The position numbers and the translations under genes are program-made. This document shows, piece after piece, positions 57,021 to 64,000 of a stretch of 64,000 bases of DNA (position 1 is its first letter; every line of letters begins with the position of its first letter). Origin of the DNA: Anagrus nilaparvatae (lineage: Eukaryota; Arthropoda; Insecta; Hymenoptera; Mymaridae). The stretch covers positions 3,412,501-3,476,500 of the forward strand of contig JAKSXM010000007.1 of assembly GCA_022575985.1 (NCBI GenBank), read 5' to 3'. Under the pieces are notes generated by a model. That model was not told the origin of the DNA and searched no databases. It saw only the letters and a list, made by a program, of their open reading frames with translations.

Positions 57021-57180
57021 TTTTTAAGTTTTAATAAATATTTTTTAAACTCACTTTTTGTTAATTAAAATTTGTAAATAGTTTAAATTTAAACGCGCGC
57101 GTTTACTTCACTTTAGCGCCACTTTTTCACGTGTGAAAGTATAAACACAGACTACATGTATGTATGTGTACTGAATAATA
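57021..57180 (-). promoter_or_regulatory. probable promoter of the zinc-finger gene
   Basis: A short CG-rich island (aaacgcgcgcgtttac) and a CACGTG E-box (about 57129-57134) stand out from the AT-rich surroundings 70-120 bases upstream of the ATG. Position and composition suggest a promoter; no TATA box assigned. Confidence 0.4.
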
Positions 57181-57759
57181 ATCAACCATCGTAGAATCAT
57201 GTTATTTTTTAATATATCATTTTTAACTTAATTTCTGTAGTTTAAACAAATGTTTCATGTTTATATTTATTAATACTTTACAAAACTACTGCAAAATATC
57301 TGAAAATATTTGTATTTTTTCTTCTAGAAAACAATATTTTTCTAAGCACAAAAAAAGCACTGTGGATCACCAGAAAATAAAAACGGTACTAAAGCGTCAG
57401 TGTGTGCGAGTTTATGTATACGTGCAAGTGCAACTCTTTCGTCATCCAGAAAGTGGCGCTTCCAACGGCCACCCTAAAAACTGCAGAATAATTTTATTCA
57501 AAATTTGAAATATATGAAAATAAAATTTTTTTTACGAATTAGATATTTTAAATACATCTTATTTTTTGCATAGCGAGTTTTAAGCAGTAATTTTTATTGA
57601 TGGAGAGTCATGAAAGGGGTTTTTTTCTTGTTATTACGATTTTACGAATGCAAATCACTTAAAACGTAAAGACATTTTTGGGCAGAAAAAAAATTTTTTG
57701 TCTAAATACATAAAAATTTAAAAATTGTTGCAAAAAAAATAAGAAAAATATATATTAAC
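57181..57759. other. intergenic, no gene seen
   Basis: A GC-richer stretch at about 57385-57480 resembles unique regulatory sequence. The frame 57257-57508 has no recognisable domain and is not called. About 57620-57670 is a relative of the MITE at 49614. Confidence 0.4.
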
Positions 57760-58713
57760 CCATTAACGCCCAATCATGACATTCATGCCATTTGAATATT
57801 TTTTCATGAAAAAATCAACATTTTGGGCTAAAAATGTCACCTAGTAGGTAATTAGGGCTCCTTTTTTCATTTCTGAAGTCCATTTTTACGTACAATCCTT
57901 AGAAAATGTGCTATCATCCCCTAGATAAGGGGTAAATTTTAAACATTTTTTAGTCGTTATACAAATTGATACTATGCACACAAAAAAAGATCTCCAGGCT
58001 TTAAAAACACTAAGTTGGACTATTAGAAATAGAAAAAAATAAATTTATACCGATTTAGCATATTTAACCCCTTCAATGGGGTAGGGGGTATATTTTTAGC
58101 ACAATATAGAAAACGAATATTTTGGACTAAAATTATCATCTAGTAGGTATTTTTGCCCACTATTTTCATTTCTGAGGTCAGTTTTTACATACCACCCCTA
58201 AAAAATAAGATATCATCCCCTAAAAATAATTTAAAATTTACCCCATGTTTAGGGGATGATATCTTATTTTTTAGGGGTGGTATGTAAAAACTGACCTCAG
58301 AAATGAAAATAGTGGGCAAAAATACCTACTAGATGATAATTTTAGTCCAAAATATTCGTTTTCTATATTGTGCTAAAAATATACCCCCTACCCCATTGAA
58401 GGGGTTAAATATGCTAAATCGGTATAAATTTATTTTTTTCTATTTCTAATAGTCCAACTTAGTGTTTTTAAAGCCTGGAGATCTTTTTTTTTGTGCATAG
58501 TATCAATTTATATAACGACTAAAAAATGTTTAAAATTTACCCCTTAATTAGGGGATGATAGCACATTTTCTAGGGGTTGTACGTAAAAATGGACTTCAGA
58601 AATGAAAAAAGGAGCCCTAATTACCTACTAGGTGACATTTTTAGCCTAAAATGTTGATTTTTTCATGAAAAAATATTCAAATGGCATGAATGTCATGATT
58701 GGGCGTTAATGGG
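57760..58713. mobile_element. 954-bp near-perfect hairpin flanked by TTAA
   Basis: TTAA stands on both sides (57756-57759, 58714-58717); the ends are CCCATTAACGCCCAATCATG and its complement. The arms of about 464 bp each are almost identical by eye, separated by a loop of about 24 bases at 58224-58247. TTAA plus CCC/GGG ends fit a piggyBac-type MITE. No ORF. If transcribed it would form a very long double-stranded RNA. Confidence 0.85.
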
Positions 58714-58975
58714 TTAAATAGTTATGGCAAAATGCATTTTTTCAAGCACATTATTGAAGAAAAAAACCCAAAAACAAAAAAAAAACTGATTCATTTTCCG
58801 CATAGTTTTTAGCAATTTGGAAAAATTTGAATACCTATATTTTAGAAATTCAAACAAATTCAAGAAACTTATTATCTTTTAACCCCAAAAATTTACAAAA
58901 AAAATTTAAAAAAAATTACATTAATTAGCACACATTAATTATATTAACATTATAGTCCTTATCTATAAATAAATT
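58714..58975 (+). promoter_or_regulatory. 5' flank of the caspase gene
   Basis: AT-rich. An in-frame TAA (58970-58972) lies just before the ATG at 58976, so the reading frame cannot extend further upstream in this exon. No promoter motif assigned. Confidence 0.35.
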
Positions 58976-61900
58976 ATGCTTATGAGTGAATTTTTAGATT
59001 CGCGCAAATTGCATCAAGAAGGCGATCAATACGACAAAGCAATAAATGCAACAAGCTTGTGCAGAAAAAATTCTTTTCCAAATAACTTCGTCTTGGAAGA
59101 AACAGGTGTATGTGTGTATGTATAATATAGATCATGATATGAATGTATGTGTATTGTATATTCGCTATAGTAAGCAAGGGGTTAGATGAAAAATATTTTC
59201 GCTCTTTTCCACCCCTTGCTTTTCTCTTTCTGTTTGTACGCAGCTGCAAGCCGATAGATGCCGGCTTTAGTAGTAGTGCATTCTTAGCAGTCTACTCTGA
59301 TTCTTTTTTTATTAAATAAGAACCATTTAGTTTAAATTTATTTAAGTTAAAAACCATTTTTTTTTTAATTTATAATTTTACTTAATAAACTTTAGAATAA
59401 ATAAAAAGCCGGTGATAAAAAAAAAATTATAATAATCATAGTGCATTAAATAAACCTATATTGTGATAAGAAAATCGTGTAAGATCTCTTCTAGTCGAAA
59501 AAAATTCAATCGATAGGGGTGTGTCCAGATGGTGAAAACTGGAAGAAAAGAAATATTTTAGTTATACGTGGAGACAATAACCTGTCCTTAGTAAGTCGTT
59601 TTGAGAAATTTAACAATCTAATCACTCTGATCAAAGGAAATGGTGAAGAAATAGATGAGACTGATTTAATCATTAAAAAATTAAATTGTCTTCCAACAAG
59701 TTATTCAACAGTTATAATACATTATTGATAAAATAATAAATAAAGAACTGAAATTTGATTCAGTGAAGAGCCTTCTTCTAGAACGTGACAGAAAATTAGA
59801 AAAAATGAACACATTACCTTCTATTCTTGATAAAACCTGCAATGGATTAATTAATTTTAATAAAATGGGTAAATATTAAATATTTTTTTGTAACTGAAAT
59901 ATATTAGGTAAGCATATTTATTAACAATAATTTTTCATTAAGAGAGCCGATTTTTTGCGTAATTTTTTATCAGAAAATAAAAAAAAAAATTTAATGTTTA
60001 TTTATTTAAACGAATATTACGCGACGTGCTAATTTTCGGATCATAAATACTACTTTTCCTAAATCTTGGCAACTGGGATCAAAATTCTCATATTGAAGAG
60101 CGTTTAATAATTAGGGGAAGTACACGTGCAAATTTTATATTCAGTTTTTCAATACTGAGCCAAGGTTATAAGGGTTTTCGGATTGGTCACGTGACACAGT
60201 GGGTTTTTAGTGAAGACCAAGACAGCTCAACATTTAAGCATAGGAGTTGGCGTTGTTTTCCTCGAGTATTCTTTCTGGAAGACCACGCCAGCTGCATAGC
60301 TTATACGCAGGGTGGTCGTTGTTTTCGCTAAAAAGCTCCAATGTCACGTGACCAGCCCGAAATACCTTATAGCTATTTGTTTATAAAGAAAGAATTAAAT
60401 GTTCTCTAAAATTTATAAACAATTAGACATAATTTATTGTTTGAAAGATTTATCAAAAAATTTCCGATTCCTAATAAAATTGAATGTTCTTCAACATCAG
60501 ATAACCAGATCTGGAAAAAGTGCAATTTATTACTCGAAAATGAATATGCCGTATTTGTACATTTTCAATTATTTTTCCATTACTATATGTACTACTGAAT
60601 CTACTATATGTTTTTTGGGTCGCTGATCACGAAAATGGGGGTTATTTCCGGGAGATATTTTTGGAACACCCTTAAATTTGCAAAAACTACCCCCAAAAGG
60701 GTTTTTTATATATATTAGCAATCTGAGTTTCTAGATTCAGCCAAGAATTGGTATCAGAGGATTTTTTGGGTCACTGGTCAAGAATTTGGGAAAATTTTTC
60801 ATGAATAATTAATATTTCACCCATAAATTAGCAAAAACAACCCCTAAAAGGAGTATTTGCTATAAATGCACCCCTTTTAGGGGTTGTTTTTGCTAATTCA
60901 AGGGTTAAATATTGATTATTCATAAAAAATCACCTGAAATTCTTGCAATTATCTCAGCTTGCTAATATATAAAAAAAAAACCTTTTTAGGGGTAGTTTTT
61001 GAAAATTTAAGGGTGTTCTGAAAATATCTCCCGGAAAAGTCCCCGATTTTCGTGATCAGCGACCCAAAAAACATATATTAGAGCAAATCTCGTGTTGACC
61101 ATTGAAAATACACCCTAAACCGGGATTTGACTGGAGTAAAATAATTATTTATAAATTATCAACAATTACAAATTACTGCCAAATTACTTTAATTTAATTT
61201 TTTTTCCCACTTTTATATACGATCCTCAAGAAGATGAAGATTGCATTGAAATTAATGAGGAAAATGATGAAACATCTGGCAATGAGCCCAAGTAAATAAA
61301 AAAATATTTATTTTATGTAACAGTAATTTTATTAGAATATTATGATAGTTTGTAATTTTATTATGTTTTAGTACTGATGATTACCATACGAGGATAACTA
61401 CAGCCCAAGAGAAATTAATAATTAATGTAAAAAAGTCAGATAAATTTGCAGTTTCTCCTGACAAGAATATTCAAATATATCCTATGATGAGTAAACCACG
61501 CGGTGTAGTATTAATCATCACAAATACTGTATTTTCCAATTTATCTAATAGATCCATTGCTGCTCATGATTCAGAAAATTTAAAAGATTTATTTCAACAA
61601 ATGGGCTTCGAAGTTTTCGAATATTTTAATTTAACAGCAGAAGTAAGTAGATTTTTTTGCTTTTAGAATTTTCTGAATAAGACAAAAACTAAACAAAACC
61701 TTTTTTTTTTAGAAAATAATTCGTACAGTCAAACGATTTTCTAAAATACAAGACTTAGCTAAAGTCGATTCCGTTTTTCTTTTTTTATCTAGTCATGGAT
61801 TTGGAGAAAAAGGCATGCAAAAAACAGAAATTAAAGGATGTGATTGGAGTGAAAATAATTCTAATCGCGTTTATTGCTCAGATATCATTGACTTTTTTAA

Positions 61901-62502
61901 TCCCGTAAAATGCCCAAGATTAAGAGGAAAGCCAAAAATTTTCATCTTTCAGGCTTGCAGGTAAAAAAATTGATGGTATTTTTACATTTTAATTCACAAA
62001 GTTGAAAATTTTTGTGTTTTTATTTTAATAAAAAATTTCAGAAAGTAAATTTGAAATGAACTCTTTAAAACTTTTTAGGGGAGCAGAACATCAAAAGGCT
62101 ATACCTAGAACTGAAGTGGATGGACCAGGATCATTTTCAAGAGGAACTCCGACACCTCTTCCAACGATTCGAAGTTATGAGGATACTTTGATGGTATACT
62201 CCACAATTCCAGGATTTTGCTCTTACCGTGACAAATTTAATGGATCATGGTTTATCCAAATCTTCTGTGATGTAATGATGCACTACGCACGTGAAAAGCA
62301 TCTAGAAGATATACTAAAAATTGTAATTTATCTATTAAGTGAAGTATTTTTAATCATCTGTGCATTTATTTAATTAAAGTTTTATTAATTACAGGTAGAT
62401 TTTCGGATCCAAAATTTACGAACGGCTTATGAAGACTGCCAAACCCTTCAGATTATAAATGAAGGATTCAATAAATTTTGCTTCATAAACCCTGGAATTT
62501 AA
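58976..62502 (+). CDS. caspase (cysteine-aspartate protease), six exons
   Basis: Exons by splice sites and phase: 58976-59105, 61231-61291, 61372-61642, 61713-61960, 62079-62322, 62395-62502. All introns are gt...ag and the phases fit, giving about 353 residues. Family: proteases that cut after Asp in apoptosis or immune signalling. Seen: acidic N-terminal region without recognisable CARD or DED (1-100); p20 start KPRGVVLIITN (about 105-115); catalytic His182 in SSHG; catalytic Cys236 in QACRG (the last Arg codon is split by an intron); p10 motif GSWFIQ (292-297). Both catalytic residues are intact. The short N-terminal region resembles effector caspases, while the long acidic stretch leaves an initiator that lost its CARD possible. 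Exon 1 is the least certain: it is joined over 2.1 kb because its phase (one base) fits exon 2. AATAAA at 63430-63435 is a possible poly(A) signal. Confidence 0.85.
59106..59518. other. caspase intron 1, first part
   Basis: A GT-rich run after the donor, then a GC-richer stretch at about 59160-59280 that could hold regulatory sequence or an alternative first exon; nothing firm. Confidence 0.35.
59519..59880 (+). pseudogene. copia-type retrotransposon gag relic
   Basis: Two frames separated by a stop and a frameshift near 59728. The first (59519-59728) carries E-x-D-x-x-x-x-x-L-x-x-L-P-x-x-Y (around LNCLPTSY); the second (about 59730-59820) carries a LLLERDRKL-like stretch. This order is that of the UBN2/gag region of Ty1/copia elements. 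Neither protease nor polymerase is present. It lies in caspase intron 1, on the same strand. Confidence 0.65.
60168..60371. mobile_element. ~205-bp foldback element with cacgtgac words
   Basis: 'tggtcacgtgac' on the left and gtcacgtgacca on the right, with flanking 'ctataaggtattt'-like ends and 'ctaaaaa' inside, form imperfect inverted repeats. In caspase intron 1. Confidence 0.6.
60604..61075. mobile_element. 472-bp palindromic element in caspase intron 1
   Basis: 'tttttgggtcgctgatcacg' near the left end and its complement near the right end; the inner arms share 'aaaactacccc' and a central pair 'aacaacccctaaaaggag' / 'ccttttaggggttgtt' near 60842. The frame 60399-60626 overlaps its left end and is not a gene. 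Confidence 0.7.
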
Positions 62503-62520
62503 AACTTACTGGAACTTTAA

Positions 62521-63320
62521 GGTTGAATCAGGTGTATAGAAATAGCATTTTTTGAGTGAAAATTTCTGGAGATCAAAACTTCTGGAATGTTAAATATTTT
62601 TAGCCATTAATCATGGTATGTATCCCTTAAAATTTAAAAAAAAAATTTGAAAATTTATTGACTACAGACGGAGATATTAGCCCTTGAAATTTCATTAATT
62701 TTTGAGGTACTTAATTAATCAAGACTTTTTTATAAATAATCTAATTTTTAAAATCTTTGAATATAATATTTAGGACATTATTAAGCATCGATTCGCTAAA
62801 AAAAATGTTGATTTTTAACAATAATGTGAAATATATTTCAAGTTTTTTGATTTTTGGCCTAACCTAAATTTTTCAAAAAATCAATTTATTCGCGGCGAAA
62901 CGTAGAAAATCAACATTTTTTTAGTGAATCGATGCTAAATAATGTCCTAAATATTATACTCAAAGATTTTTAAAATCAGATTATTTATAAAAAAGTTTAT
63001 TTTAAGGGATACATAACATGATCAATGTCTAATAGTATATTAAGTATCAAGGGCGTAAAAGTTTCGGCACTAGCGTGAGCACTAACACGAGTGCTCGGCG
63101 AAGCCGGGCACGAGTGATATGTGTTCACGCTCGTGTCTAAAGTATTTTGCCCATGGTGCTTACACTATTTTTTGCCCACCTAGGCGTAGAACGAGTTCAA
63201 AAAATTCTTTACACGCGAGTTTTACGCCCGGGAGGGCAAAAAAATATTAAACATTCCAGAAGTTTCGACCTCCAGAAATTTTTACCCAAAAAATGCTATT
63301 TCTATCCACCTGATTCAACC
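62521..63320. mobile_element. 800-bp TTAA-flanked foldback in caspase 3' UTR
   Basis: TTAA at 62517-62520 and 63321-63324; ends GGTTGAATCAGGTG and its complement. Outer arms about 62521-62600 and 63240-63320; inner arms about 62700-62830 and 62890-63000 ('aatcgatgctaaataatgtc'). A GC-richer part at about 63050-63240 has more short hairpins. It begins 14 bases after the TTAA that itself lies 14 bases after the caspase stop, so a transcript ending at AATAAA 63430 would include it. Confidence 0.75.
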
Positions 63321-63324
63321 TTAA

Positions 63325-64000
63325 AAGCTCCTCTACTTCAACATAGCATATTTAATCCTATAATCTCGCCTATATTCGTAAATTGCATGTCTAAAATATT
63401 CAAGCAGACACTAAAATAATTACCTCAAGAATAAAAATGGACCATTATAGGTTTATATAGAATTTTTTCTACATTTGTTATCTAATATTTATATTGGATA
63501 AGATAATTTAAAAACGTTGTTTTAGTATTTGCTTGAATCTAAGCATTTAATATTATATGTATATCATATCATATCAGATACTGATTAATATTGTAGAGCG
63601 AAGCTCTGACTTGAACCGAGAAAATTATCAGATCTTGTTGACACGATTGATCAGATATACTTCATACTGGAAAATTAATCGTATAGATGAACGAACTGTA
63701 TAGATTTTTATTACATTCCAATATTTCTAAAATCATTTTTGAACGCGTATCAAATTGTTTGCTTCGCTCTACCCGTTTTTAACGGAATCTAGTCCATAAG
63801 TACGCCAAAAATTGTGATAAATTTATTAATTTATAATAATTTATAATAGTAAATTTACTGCAAATTTTAGTAATTTTAGATATACTTTGTAAGAGGTAGT
63901 TTTTGATAACTAATATTTTCATATCATGTTGAAAGTTGAAAGACATGTTGAAAGACTTAACAAATGTTATAATCAATGATTTTTTATAAAATATATATAA
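63325..64000. other. AT-rich end of the window
   Basis: A short inverted pair gtagagcgaagc (about 63594) / gcttcgctctac (about 63765) may bound a small element. No coding exon recognised. Confidence 0.4.

Noticed and set aside
58980..59249. 89-codon minus-strand frame
   Set aside because: Antisense to the proposed caspase exon 1, with no recognisable domain.

Overview
The window looks like nuclear DNA of an insect with a very AT-rich genome. The guess of a parasitoid hymenopteran is inference: it rests on base composition, the divergent chemoreceptor array and the high load of small foldback transposons. No gene is bacterial or viral in layout. Five protein-coding genes can be supported. Three are tandem paralogous ionotropic-receptor (IR)-like chemoreceptors on the + strand (3782-5626, 12207-14063, 50035-51867). 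One is a minus-strand C2H2/SWIM zinc-finger protein (55239-57020). One is a six-exon caspase on the + strand (58976-62502).

Positions 1 to about 53715 are a tandem array of IR units. Each unit has the same upstream block, one intronless receptor ORF with a conserved 3' splice acceptor just before its ATG, a decayed second IR 3' end downstream, and the same downstream block. Base 1 already lies inside the repeated upstream block, so the array probably continues to the left. It ends at about 53715. The second unit is hugely expanded. Its downstream IR relic is split by about 23.6 kb of nested repeats (15155-38777), and a further roughly 4.7 kb was added at about 42.2-47.1 kb.

The 23.6 kb block contains a 4.1 kb foldback element, an unidentified protein-coding fragment, and several copies of a Helentron/HINE-like element made of about 156-bp tandem monomers bounded by short hairpins. 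It also holds a 1.6 kb TA-flanked element and a giant imperfect palindrome of about 10 kb (about 21700-31990) with inserted MITEs. Because IR units and palindrome arms are duplicated, several insertions can be compared with an empty site inside this same window. That gives direct target-site duplications: TGAAAATG, TAA, TTA, and TA for several. A solo LTR (42390-43365) is flanked by GCGG on both sides.

From about 53.7 kb to the end the sequence is more unique. The zinc-finger gene and the caspase are divergently arranged and separated by a near-perfect 954-bp TTAA-flanked hairpin. The caspase intron 1 holds a copia-type gag relic and two foldback elements. An 800-bp TTAA-flanked foldback lies 14 bases beyond its stop codon. 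All family names come from reading motifs by eye; no database search was run.
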